64,000 nt of DNA, taken from positions 6,059,520-6,123,519 of the forward strand of contig NZ_KB905370.1 of NCBI RefSeq assembly GCF_000378985.1, given 5' to 3'. The notes beneath the pieces were generated by a model that searched no databases, was not told where the DNA came from, and was given only the letters and a program-made list of their open reading frames with translations. Origin of the DNA: Ensifer sp. BR816. Lineage in GTDB: Bacteria > Pseudomonadota > Alphaproteobacteria > Rhizobiales > Rhizobiaceae. The position numbers were made by a program, and so were the translations under genes. Each line of letters begins with the position of its first letter. Position 1 is the stretch's first letter. Shown here piece by piece: positions 15,458-24,120 of this stretch.

Positions 15458-16663
15458 ATGACAACCGAGGCGATGTCACGCAGAACTATTCCGGCCGGCA
15501 TCTGGGCCCTCGGCTTCGTCTCGATGTTCATGGACATCTCCTCGGAGATGATCCACGCGCTGTTGCCCCTCTACATGGTCACAGTGCTCGGCACATCGAC
15601 GCTTGTGGTCGGACTTATCGAGGGCATAGCCGAGGCGACTGCCTCGATCACCAAGGTTTTCTCAGGCGCACTCAGCGATTGGCTCGGCAAGCGCAAGTTC
15701 CTGGCCGTCCTCGGCTATGGCCTGGCGGCGCTCACCAAACCGATCTTTCCGCTCGCAACCTCCGTGGAATGGTTGGTGGGGGCGCGTTTCATCGATCGCG
15801 TCGGCAAGGGCATCCGCGGGGCGCCGCGCGACGCGCTCGTCGCCGACCTTGCCCCGCCGCACCTGCGTGGCGCCAGCTTCGGCCTACGCCAGTCGCTCGA
15901 TACGGTCGGCGCCTTCACCGGCCCACTCCTCGCGATCGGCCTGATGTGGCTGACGATGGATCACTTTCAGGCCGTGTTCTGGTTCGCGGTGATCCCCGCC
16001 TTTCTTTCCGTTGGCGTGCTTCTCGTTTGGGTCAAGGAGCCGGACCGGCCGCAGGACTTGCGCCGGGTGCGCATGCCGCTGCGCCGTGATGAACTCAGCC
16101 GGCTCGGATCGGCCTATTGGTGGGTCGTGGCCGTCGCCGCGGCCTTCACGCTGGCCCGCTTCAGCGAAGCCTTCCTCATCCTGCGCGCCCACTCGATCGG
16201 CATGTCCCCGGCGCTGGCGCCGGTCGTCCTCGTGGTCATGAGCTTCGCCTACTCGCTCTCGGCCTATCCCGCCGGCGTGCTCTCCGACCGCCTGAACCGC
16301 TTGCCCCTTCTTGTGCTCGGCCTTTCTCTCCTGGTCGTGGCCGACCTTGCCCTCGCCTTCACGACAGGCATGGTGGCGCTCGGCATTGGCGTCGCGCTTT
16401 GGGGGCTGCACATGGGCCTTACCCAAGGATTGCTGGCGACCTTGATCGCCGACGCGGCGCCGGCGGAACTGCGCGGCACCGCCTTCGGCATGTTCAACCT
16501 GGTGACAGGAATCGCCCTGCTGCTTGCCAGCGGCATCGCCGGCGCTCTCTGGGACATCGCCGGGCCGCAGGCAACCTTCCTCGCCGGCGCTGCCTTTTCC
16601 CTCTTGACGATTTTGGGGCTGGTTCCGGTCAGTTCCCGGCTCCACCGGCGTGACAGAGGATGA
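15458..16663 (+). CDS. MFS transporter
   Basis: This 401-residue, 12-helix major facilitator superfamily permease has the loop 2-3 motif in the form GALSDWLGKRK and a loop 4-5 motif RFIDRVGKGIRGAPRDALVAD. The start FVSMFMDISSEMIHALLPLY resembles the group of MFS permeases related to phthalate- and sugar-efflux-like families. Substrate unknown. AGGAAC lies just before the ATG. The 3' end faces the NUDIX gene. Confidence 0.9.
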   Translation: MTTEAMSRRTIPAGIWALGFVSMFMDISSEMIHALLPLYMVTVLGTSTLVVGLIEGIAEATASITKVFSGALSDWLGKRKFLAVLGYGLAALTKPIFPLATSVEWLVGARFIDRVGKGIRGAPRDALVADLAPPHLRGASFGLRQSLDTVGAFTGPLLAIGLMWLTMDHFQAVFWFAVIPAFLSVGVLLVWVKEPDRPQDLRRVRMPLRRDELSRLGSAYWWVVAVAAAFTLARFSEAFLILRAHSIGMSPALAPVVLVVMSFAYSLSAYPAGVLSDRLNRLPLLVLGLSLLVVADLALAFTTGMVALGIGVALWGLHMGLTQGLLATLIADAAPAELRGTAFGMFNLVTGIALLLASGIAGALWDIAGPQATFLAGAAFSLLTILGLVPVSSRLHRRDRG

Positions 16664-16724
16664 GTGCGACAATCCAGCTTCGATAGCGAAGCCGTGCCGA
16701 GCGCGCATCGACAAGTTCCAAAGG

Positions 16725-17465
16725 CTACTTGATTTTTCGCCGAGCAAACAGCCAATCGAGCATTGGTGGGATAAACGCCGGATAGTTGTGCGCATGCGGC
16801 TCGGGTCCACGGATCGCCACGGCCCCGTCGATCTCCGGATGCGGATCGTCGGCAACGTGCGCCGCCACGCGCGCGACCACTTCGTCTGCCGTGGCGGCCA
16901 GCCGGAAAACGCGGAAAACTGTGACCGTGCCGTCCAGGTGAATGGCGTGCCAGCCCGGGTCGGCCGTGGCCTCGGAAAGCGAGAGACCGGTTTCCTCTCT
17001 GACCTCGCGGGCAATATTGCCGGCAACATCGCAACGCCCGTCGACGATGTCCTCCGGCTCCAGCGAGCCGCCCGGGCTGTAGACTTGGCCGGGATTGGCC
17101 GTATGCGCGCCCATTCGGATAGCGATCATGGCGCCATCCGAGGAAAGCAGCATCGGCATGCCGAAGAGATGACATGCACCCGGCCCACGCGTTCGCCGCC
17201 ACCACAGAAAGGTCGAATAGGGAACGATATGCGCCAGCGCGGCGATGCGTCCATCGGCGATGCAGATCGCCCGCTGCAGCACCATCCTGCCATCGAAGAG
17301 ATGCGGGTTGGCGGCGATTTCGCGTTGCCAACTTTCCCGCGCCCGCTCTGCCTCGGCGAGGTGGAACGGATGCGGCTCGGGCGAAACCTCTATGTCGATC
17401 TCCGAGACGGAAAAGATGGTGCCTTCCGCGGGCCAGCCAGACCGGTTGCTTTCGAGAATGGGCAT
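16725..17465 (-). CDS. NUDIX hydrolase
   Basis: This 246-residue protein carries a Nudix box in which GGSLEPED (residues 132-139) and REVREETGL (153-161) are separated by a slightly longer spacer than the consensus. Nudix enzymes cleave nucleoside diphosphates linked to another group. The ATG at 17465 starts two bases after the stop of the upstream nuclease gene (TGACCATG), so the genes are translationally coupled. Further in-frame starts upstream would overlap that gene and are less likely. Confidence 0.88.
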   Translation of the reverse strand: MPILESNRSGWPAEGTIFSVSEIDIEVSPEPHPFHLAEAERARESWQREIAANPHLFDGRMVLQRAICIADGRIAALAHIVPYSTFLWWRRTRGPGACHLFGMPMLLSSDGAMIAIRMGAHTANPGQVYSPGGSLEPEDIVDGRCDVAGNIAREVREETGLSLSEATADPGWHAIHLDGTVTVFRVFRLAATADEVVARVAAHVADDPHPEIDGAVAIRGPEPHAHNYPAFIPPMLDWLFARRKIK

Positions 17466-17467
17466 GG

Positions 17468-18574
17468 TCAAATATCCAGCGTCATCACCACCGGACAATG
17501 GTCCGAAGCCTTGGGTCGGTCCCAGCCGGTGCGCGGATAGCGCTCCACCTCCTGTCCCGCCGGAAAGATCGTCCGGTAGGGTTGGCCGGCGCGAACGATC
17601 TCCGGAACGCGGCTGGCATTGCGTCGAGCAAGGGCCGGTGACAGCCAGATGTAGTCGAGCTGGCAGAGGTGTCGCTCTTCCGGACCGCGGCTGTGGAAGA
17701 GCGTCCAGCGATCGAGCACCGGACGTCTCGACATAGGATTCTCGGCAAAGCCGTCATAGCTGAGAATGTCGAGCGCGCTCGCCTCTTCGTCGTGCGGCAC
17801 GAATTCGTAGCCGTTGCGACGATCGCCGCGGACGACTATTTTCTCCTGATAATCGTTCATGTCACCACAAATCGCGAACATCTTGTCGGCCGTATGACCA
17901 CGGCCGAACCGGTTTTCGACGACGTGGCGCACTGCGTTCGCTTCCGCGGCGCGAATCGCCATCGTCGCTTGTCGCCCGTCGAGGCCGTCGCGGGCCGGTC
18001 CCATCGATTTGAAATGCACCACATAGAGCGTCAGCGGCCGGCCACCGATTCGCAAATCCACTTCCAGGCAGTCACGCTTGAAGATGCGATCGCGCGGGCG
18101 GTTGGTAAGCGCCAGTTCGTCGTTGAAGAGATCGAGATCCTCATAGGTCAGCGCCGCATGGCTCTTGACCTCCAGGCATTCGATCTTCTGCCCGTCGCGC
18201 GTCTCCTCGCGCATCAGCACCGCCACGTCGATACCGCGGGAGTCGTTGCCTTCGATCAGATACTTCTGCCGGTATCCGTTGCCGACCATGCGGAAGAGAT
18301 ATCCGTATTCGAATGCCTGCAACGCCGCCATGTTGTCGGCCTCCTGCAGGCAGAGAATATCCGCATCGCAGTCGGCGATGGCGAGCGCCGACATCTGCCG
18401 CGTGTCGTCCGTATGCGCGATCGTGCGCGCTTCCTCAAGCCGCTGATATTCCGCTTCGCTGCGCACGTCGAAAAGCCTTAGCACACGGTCCTGCTTGAGC
18501 TGGTTACGGAAGCCGGAAAAATCGAAGCGGCTGAGTAGGTTCTCTATGTTGAAGGTGGCGAGGCGAAGCGACAT
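17468..18574 (-). CDS. Endonuclease/exonuclease/phosphatase family protein
   Basis: This 368-residue protein of the DNase I-like EEP superfamily has the expected order of motifs: LATFNIENL at the start (metal-binding Asn and Glu), ILCLQEAD (catalytic Glu), a central GIDVAVL region, GDMNDYQ (Asp and Asn), and a C-terminal SDHCPVVM (Asp-His pair). The targets of such proteins include nucleic acids and phospholipids; the substrate here is unknown. No signal peptide is seen, so it is probably cytosolic. It is the first gene of a two-gene operon with the NUDIX hydrolase. Confidence 0.9.
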   Translation of the reverse strand: MSLRLATFNIENLLSRFDFSGFRNQLKQDRVLRLFDVRSEAEYQRLEEARTIAHTDDTRQMSALAIADCDADILCLQEADNMAALQAFEYGYLFRMVGNGYRQKYLIEGNDSRGIDVAVLMREETRDGQKIECLEVKSHAALTYEDLDLFNDELALTNRPRDRIFKRDCLEVDLRIGGRPLTLYVVHFKSMGPARDGLDGRQATMAIRAAEANAVRHVVENRFGRGHTADKMFAICGDMNDYQEKIVVRGDRRNGYEFVPHDEEASALDILSYDGFAENPMSRRPVLDRWTLFHSRGPEERHLCQLDYIWLSPALARRNASRVPEIVRAGQPYRTIFPAGQEVERYPRTGWDRPKASDHCPVVMTLDI

Positions 18575-18698
18575 CGGGCAAATCCGTAAATGGAATTGCC
18601 ACGGAGATTAGTGCGGGGCGAGCAAAGGTGTAAAGCGATCCCGTGCCCTTCCGCGTCCGCCAAAAGGGCTTGTCAGCGGTAGCAGCTTGCATTCTGTT

Positions 18699-19142
18699 TT
18701 ATCGCCTGACGGCAACCACTTGGCCGCGACTGAAATAGGACAGTTGCACCCTTCCGGATTGGTTCCCGCCGATGACGCGCGCGGTCGATTTCGACAGGGC
18801 AGACAGGATGCCGACGTGGTAATTCCGGCCGGTTCTGACCACGATGACATCGCCTGGGCGTGCGTAGGAGAGCTTGATCGGCGCGCCGAACCGGAGCCAC
18901 GACCGCGCAAAACTGTAGCTCTGCGGCGGTTGCCGACCGGCTTTCCGGGCGATCATGCCCATGAAGTGTCCGCACCACGGCGTGCGTGCCGGGTTGATGC
19001 CAAGCGCGGTGCGTAGCCGTTTGTTGTTCTTGACTTCGTGCAGGCCCGCATATTGCTGGGCCTGGGCCAGCATGCCGGCCGACGCGATGTCCGGGGATGT
19101 AAACGCGACAAGTGCCGCAGTCAGAAACGCCGCAACCTTCAT
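18699..19142 (-). CDS. TIGR02594-family exported NlpC/P60-like protein
   Basis: This 147-residue protein has a signal peptide (residues 1-22, ending ASA). A TIGR02594-type cysteine-peptidase-like domain follows, with Cys57 in TPWCGHFMG and His109 in RNYHVGIL. The family is related to CHAP/NlpC amidases that cut peptidoglycan peptides. AAGGAGA precedes the ATG. It is a single gene, probably periplasmic. Confidence 0.85.
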   Translation of the reverse strand: MKVAAFLTAALVAFTSPDIASAGMLAQAQQYAGLHEVKNNKRLRTALGINPARTPWCGHFMGMIARKAGRQPPQSYSFARSWLRFGAPIKLSYARPGDVIVVRTGRNYHVGILSALSKSTARVIGGNQSGRVQLSYFSRGQVVAVRR

Positions 19143-19813
19143 GTGTTGGGTCTCCTTTGTGCACAGCCGGCCTCATGCCGGCATGCGCCCGCCTCTGCGT
19201 TTCCGTCCACCGCACTAGGTTCGCCTTCCACAGACGCTCAAAATTTGCGCGCAAGATATCGCCCGCGCTCGGAGGAACATCCCGAGCGCAGATGAAATGC
19301 TTCGGAATCAAAGGGCTAGAGCGTCCTTGCTCGAGGCGTGTCCAAAACGCACGGCAACTTGCACAGGTCACCGCACGCGAACCTTTGCATGGTTCCGGCC
19401 GAGAGCAGTGCTCTGGCAACCACGCAAACACACCACGCCTTCGCTACGAAGTACGAAAGACTCTCTAGCGCTTTGAGGCTGCACGTCCCTTTCGCCGAAA
19501 CCCGAAATCGGGCTCTAGGCGCGAGGTTGCAGCCGGCCCGCGAACTGCGATGGCCGTGCCCCAACCTGATGGCGGTCGCTGTACGAAAAATCCCCTGCCA
19601 GCCGTTGGTCAGCGGTCGGGACTTTGCCGGTGAGGTGCAGCGAAATTGTGGCAAGGATCGCGCCTAAGCTCCGCAAGGCGCGCATTTCTACGTCGATCTG
19701 CCTGAATTGACCCCAAAATGGTGCGCTTCCCCCGCCATGCACCGAGATTCTGTGCGCGCGCAATTCTGGCGGGCACCGGTAGCAACGCGCGCAGAAGCAC
19801 TGAAAAAGTGCCG
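19143..19813. other. Long intergenic region, no supported gene
   Basis: These 671 bases contain only short frames with biased composition. Around 19296-19352 the sequence resembles a degenerate member of the intergenic repeat at 50412 (TCAAAGGGCTAGAGCGTCC, then a CGCACGGC motif). Nothing else is recognised. Confidence 0.5.
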
Positions 19814-20389
19814 CTATTGCTTGAGCGCGCCACTCTTCTTTGCTGTCCAGGCAGCAATGAAGTCCATAAGGTCGGGCGACAGGCAATCGTACGGTTCAAG
19901 GCCGAGCTGCCTGAGGTGATTGCGGACCGAATTCATTCTGGATGGGTCGATTCCGGCTTCGATGATTGAAGAGACGAAGGCTGCGAATGTCGGTTCCGGC
20001 CATCCACGCTCCTGGAAGCGTTCCGGATGTATGAAATCGAGACCATGGAACGCGTGCTCGCGCTCGACCGGCCCATACATATGCACGCCGCATTCCCTGC
20101 AGCGATGGCGCCGGATCAGCGCCGCTGGATCGACGATCTCCAGCTTGTCGCCGTTTTCAAGCACGCTGACATTCTGATGAGGGGTGACCGCCACGATGGA
20201 GAATGCTGCATCGGCCGGTTTCCAGCATTTCGTACAGCCGCATGCGTGATTGTGAACGATACCGCCGGATATCCTGACTTTGACCGGACGGTCCCCGCAG
20301 GCGCAGACGAGCGTCCCGCCGCTGAAGCCTGGATCGCCCTTGGCGATGCCGTTGTCGAGCCATGGATGCAGTGGGATGGGGGTTTCCAT
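19814..20389 (-). CDS. gfa: S-(hydroxymethyl)glutathione synthase (glutathione-dependent formaldehyde-activating enzyme)
   Basis: This 191-residue protein is the full length expected for Gfa, which speeds the condensation of formaldehyde with glutathione at the start of the formaldehyde detoxification pathway. The zinc ligands are present: C29/C31, C50/C52/C55 in CGCTKC, and C97/C100 in HRCRECG. GGGAGG before ATG 20389 fixes the start. The partner glutathione-dependent formaldehyde dehydrogenase is not in the window. The activity of Gfa as a true catalyst has been debated for the family. Confidence 0.9.
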   Translation of the reverse strand: METPIPLHPWLDNGIAKGDPGFSGGTLVCACGDRPVKVRISGGIVHNHACGCTKCWKPADAAFSIVAVTPHQNVSVLENGDKLEIVDPAALIRRHRCRECGVHMYGPVEREHAFHGLDFIHPERFQERGWPEPTFAAFVSSIIEAGIDPSRMNSVRNHLRQLGLEPYDCLSPDLMDFIAAWTAKKSGALKQ

Positions 20390-20704
20390 TCGTTCCTCCC
20401 TCGGCCGGTTTGCACCCCGGTGCCGCACCTGTCCGGTTCCGCGCAACCCTTTCAAACGTAGATTTGCTTCAAACTTAGCCGCAGTTCGCGCGACGCGGCC
20501 GCAGGCTTCAACCATGAGAATAGCACTGAACATCCTCGTTGCCGAATGCCATGTCGAGGCCGTCGGCCACCGCCCCTGCGCCCTCGACGAGCAGCGAATA
20601 CCTGACCGGTGACGCTGCCGGCTCCGGTGTCTCCGACAGGAAGGCGGGGCGGGATGCTGCCATCCCGCCCCGTCCGCGATCACAACGACGTGCAACTAAG
20701 CCGA
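20390..20704. other. Intergenic between gfa and the RTX gene
   Basis: This 315-base stretch holds the promoter side of gfa and the 3' end of the RTX gene. GGCGGGGCGGGATG (20644-20657) and CATCCCGCCCCG (20661-20672) form a strong GC hairpin in the right place to terminate the minus-strand RTX transcript. No gene is seen. Confidence 0.5.
20644..20672 (-). terminator. GC-rich hairpin downstream of the RTX gene
   Basis: CGGGGCGGGATG and CATCCCGCCCCG form a perfect 12-base stem with a tight loop, about 35 bases past the RTX stop codon on the minus strand. There is little T-run, so it is an atypical intrinsic terminator. Confidence 0.5.
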
Positions 20705-23620
20705 TCAGAACAGCGAGAAGTCACTGGTCGAGAGCGTCGTGACGCCCTTGAGGATGGCGACCAGTTCCAGGTCCGCCTCGGTGCCCTTGCCGTCGGCGTC
20801 GAACCACAGCCGGCCGTTGTCGCTCTCGAACAGGAAGGTGCCCTTAGTGCTGGTCGCCACCGGATCGGCGCCGACGACGAGCGTGACGGTCGCGTCGGCG
20901 GCGGCAATGCCGTAGTCGCTGCGGTCGAGCATCAGCTTGTCCTGGCCGCGGGTGAAGTCGGTGATGACGTCGCCCTCGCCGTCGCGGCCGGAGCGGTCGA
21001 AGACGAACAGGTCGTTGCCGGCACCGCCGGTCAGCCAGTCGTCGCCGGCGCCGCCGTTCAGCCGGTCGACGCCAGCGCGGCCATCGAGAACGTCGTCGGC
21101 ACCGCCGCCGTTGAGAGTATTAGCAGCCGCGTCGCCGCGAATGACATCGTCATTGGCGCTGCCATTGATGATCTCGAAATTCTTCACCGTCAGCCCCTGC
21201 GCCATGCCCCTGTTCGAGGCCTGGCTCTGCAGGTCGAGCACGACCGAGATGTCGCTGGCATCCTTGAAGGAGAGCGTATCGGTGCCGATGCCACCATCGA
21301 ACACATCCGTGCCGCTGAAGACCGTGCGGGTCAGCGTGTCGTTGCCGGCGTCGCCGAATAGGCTGTCGCTGCCGGCACCGTCGGTGAGCACGTCATTGCC
21401 GTCTGCGCCATGAAGCGTGTCGTTGCCGCCATTGCCCTCGAGCCTGTCGCCGAGCTTGCCGCCGGTGACCGTGTCCTTGCCGGCGCTGCCGAGATAGTTC
21501 AGCACCTCGAAGGCCTTGAAGGAGGTGGTCGTATCGACGGTGGCGCTGCCGGTCGCGAAGCTGAAGGCGATGTCCTTCGTCTGGTTGCTTGCATCGAGGT
21601 CGAGCGTGTCGGTACCGGCACCGCCATCGGCCGTGTCGCCGATCCCGGCATAGACGCGATCGTTGCCGTCTTCGCCGGAGATCCTGTCGCGGCCGCCGTA
21701 GAAACCGACGCCGTCGCCCGCGAGCGTGTCGTTGCCGAGACCGCCGGTCAGCGTGTCGTTGCCGAGATTGCCGGCAAGCACGTCGTCGCCGGCGCCGCCG
21801 GTCAGGCTGTCGTGGCCGCTGCCGCCGTGCAGCGCGTCATTTAATGCGCCGCCGACGAAAATATCGTTGCCGCTGCCGCCGACGAGTTTCACACGCTCGA
21901 TGTTCTTGACGGTCACCGGCGCATTGCTGACGGTCACCGAGGGGGCGAGCTTGAAGGTTATCCCGGCGGTGTACTTGGAGAAATCGATCGACGCGAAGTC
22001 CGTACCGGTGCCGCCGTCGAGCGTCAGCTTGCCGGTCGAGGCGCTGCGCGCGAACACATCGTTGCCGGTGCCGAGATCGACGGTGTTGTGGCCAATCACG
22101 CTGCCGCTGTCGCCGACGCTGACAGTGTCGTCGCCGTCGCCGGCGTTGAGGGCATTGGTGCCGCCGAAGTCGACGAGGCGGTCGTTGCCGGCGCCGGAGG
22201 ACAGGCTGTCATTGCCGGTGCCGCCGTCGAGCACGTCGGAGCCGGCGGTGCCGATCAGCGTGTCGTTGCCGGCATAGCCGGAGAAGTTGACGCTTTGAGC
22301 GGACCCGACCGACTTGACGACGTCATTGCCGGAGCCGAACTGCACCTGGTAGCGCTCGAAGTTCTTGAGCGAAGTCCCCTCCGAAAGCGTGGCGCTGGCG
22401 GTCGTCGCAGAAAAACTCAGATCCGCCGTTGCCGTCCGACGGTCGACGGTCACGTGGTCGGTCCCGAGACCGCCGTCGCCCTTGTCCGCCCCGCCATCGC
22501 CCAGTTCAACCCGGTCGTTGCCGTCGCCGGCAACGACGCTGTCCTTGCCCAGACCGCCCTTGACATAATCGTCACCGGCACCGGCATTGACGATGTCGTC
22601 GCCCGCCGCGCTGTCGATGATGTCGGCACCGGTGCTGGTGGTGATCGTGTTGGCGCCGGTGCCAGTCGCGGTGATGGTATAGTTCTCCATGCCGATGAAG
22701 GTGGTGCCGCCGGCGAGCGTATTGACCAGCGTCGCCGCCTTGGCGGTGAAATTGCCGGTAAAGTTCGTCAGCACCAGGCGATCATTGCCGCCGGCGTCGG
22801 TGATCGTGTCCTTGCCCTCGCCATAGCGGTAGGTGATCGTGTCGTTGCCTGCCCCGCCCTCGACCTTGTCGTCGCCGGCGCCGCCGTCCAGCGAGTCGTT
22901 GCCGACGTCACCGAAGAGGCTGTCATTGCCGATACCGCCGGATACGGAATCGTCGCCCGTGCCGCCGCGAACATCGTCATTGCCGGCGTCGCCGGAAAGA
23001 AAGTCCATTCCCTGGTCACCGGTGAGGATATCGTCATCGTCATCGCCGTTGAGGAAATCCGTGCCGTAACCACCCTTGAGCGTGTCCTGGCCGAGCCCCC
23101 CCGCGAGGACGTCGGCGCCGCGGCCACCGGTCAGCTTGTCATCGCCGGCACCGCCGGTGAACATGTCGCTATAGTTGCCGCCGGTGATCGTATCGGCGAA
23201 GTCGGTCCCGGTGATGCTGAAAGCCTCGACATTGGTGGTCTTGATGTTGCCGATCAGCGTCTGCGGGGCGATCCAGTCCTTGATCGCGATGTTCACGCCA
23301 GCGGTAAGGTCGGAATAATCGACCATCAGACGATCGGTGCCCGAACCGCCATCAACGATGTCGCCGGCACCGGAAAGCGGCACGTCGGCCATGATCGTGT
23401 CCTGACCGGAGCCGCCGTTGACGGTATCGCTTTCGTCGCCGCCGTCGAGAAAATCATTGCCGCCGTTGCCGTTCAGCGTGTCCTGGCCGGTATCGCCGGA
23501 GATGAAGTCCCCCTGGAACGAGCCGCTGAGCGTATCGTTTCCGCCCATGCCGAAGATCTGGTCCGCGCCGAAATCGCCGTTCAGCGTATCGGCGCTGTCA
23601 CTACCCGGTATCATTGCCAT
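20705..23620 (-). CDS. Large RTX (haemolysin-type calcium-binding) repeat protein
   Basis: This 971-residue protein is almost entirely built of GGxGxDxLx nonapeptide repeats, arranged in blocks separated by beta-rich spacers. RTX repeats fold into calcium-loaded parallel beta-rolls outside the cell. There is no N-terminal signal peptide, and the C-terminus (TLSTSDFSLF, acidic then hydrophobic) looks like a type I secretion signal. No enzymatic domain is visible, so it is probably a surface or matrix protein rather than a toxin. GAGGAAC precedes the ATG. No ABC exporter or membrane fusion protein is encoded nearby. It is divergent to the SARP-type regulator. Confidence 0.92.
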   Translation of the reverse strand: MAMIPGSDSADTLNGDFGADQIFGMGGNDTLSGSFQGDFISGDTGQDTLNGNGGNDFLDGGDESDTVNGGSGQDTIMADVPLSGAGDIVDGGSGTDRLMVDYSDLTAGVNIAIKDWIAPQTLIGNIKTTNVEAFSITGTDFADTITGGNYSDMFTGGAGDDKLTGGRGADVLAGGLGQDTLKGGYGTDFLNGDDDDDILTGDQGMDFLSGDAGNDDVRGGTGDDSVSGGIGNDSLFGDVGNDSLDGGAGDDKVEGGAGNDTITYRYGEGKDTITDAGGNDRLVLTNFTGNFTAKAATLVNTLAGGTTFIGMENYTITATGTGANTITTSTGADIIDSAAGDDIVNAGAGDDYVKGGLGKDSVVAGDGNDRVELGDGGADKGDGGLGTDHVTVDRRTATADLSFSATTASATLSEGTSLKNFERYQVQFGSGNDVVKSVGSAQSVNFSGYAGNDTLIGTAGSDVLDGGTGNDSLSSGAGNDRLVDFGGTNALNAGDGDDTVSVGDSGSVIGHNTVDLGTGNDVFARSASTGKLTLDGGTGTDFASIDFSKYTAGITFKLAPSVTVSNAPVTVKNIERVKLVGGSGNDIFVGGALNDALHGGSGHDSLTGGAGDDVLAGNLGNDTLTGGLGNDTLAGDGVGFYGGRDRISGEDGNDRVYAGIGDTADGGAGTDTLDLDASNQTKDIAFSFATGSATVDTTTSFKAFEVLNYLGSAGKDTVTGGKLGDRLEGNGGNDTLHGADGNDVLTDGAGSDSLFGDAGNDTLTRTVFSGTDVFDGGIGTDTLSFKDASDISVVLDLQSQASNRGMAQGLTVKNFEIINGSANDDVIRGDAAANTLNGGGADDVLDGRAGVDRLNGGAGDDWLTGGAGNDLFVFDRSGRDGEGDVITDFTRGQDKLMLDRSDYGIAAADATVTLVVGADPVATSTKGTFLFESDNGRLWFDADGKGTEADLELVAILKGVTTLSTSDFSLF

Positions 23621-24120
23621 TCGTTGTTCCTCGTATTTGTTCGATAGAGGCTTCCTTCGCCGGAAAAAGAGTTCGGCGTTGAAGCAGATTGAATTTTCGG
23701 AGATGCTGCCCGGCGTCGTGACGGGCCTAAAGGTTAGGAAGGCGCCTGCATCAACGAGTCTTGTTCATCGCCTAATCTCCTCGAGTCCGGACGACCTACG
23801 TCCATGTCCGTCATATTGTTCAGGAATTTCCCGGCCGATGTTCCCGCAGGAACAGTCGGATGACAGCGAACCACGCTTATTGCGGTCCATGAGTAATTGT
23901 GAATGGAATAGCGTAATCATGTGCACGACATTGAGGCTTTCTGATTGTGATAGACGCGGCGCATTCTTTTAGGTTGCCGGCGATCGCCGTGACGCCTCAC
24001 TGCCACATACTTCCCTGCCTGCCCCCCCGAAGCGACTCTCCGCAGTTCGACGCCGCTTGTCGCATTGCGGCGCATCCGACCTGCAAACTGAACATGAGCC
24101 AACCGTGAAAAGAGCATGAA
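23621..24120. other. Divergent promoter region between the RTX gene and the SARP regulator
   Basis: These 500 bases are more AT-rich than their neighbours and hold no convincing gene. This is the likely control region for both the RTX gene and the regulator. No strong palindrome was found by eye. Confidence 0.5.

Noticed and set aside
19143-19813. Several short frames in the long gap before gfa
   Set aside because: None has a ribosome site or a protein-like composition; overlapping frames on both strands are equally open.
20705-23620. Regularly repeated units that might suggest a CRISPR array
   Set aside because: The repeats are in frame, variable and encode the RTX motif. There are no constant repeats with unique spacers and no cas genes.
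20609-23647. Long plus-strand open frames opposite the RTX gene
   Set aside because: They are the complement of the GC-biased nonapeptide repeats; the composition is Val/Ala/Gly/Asp monotone and no ribosome sites or domains are present.
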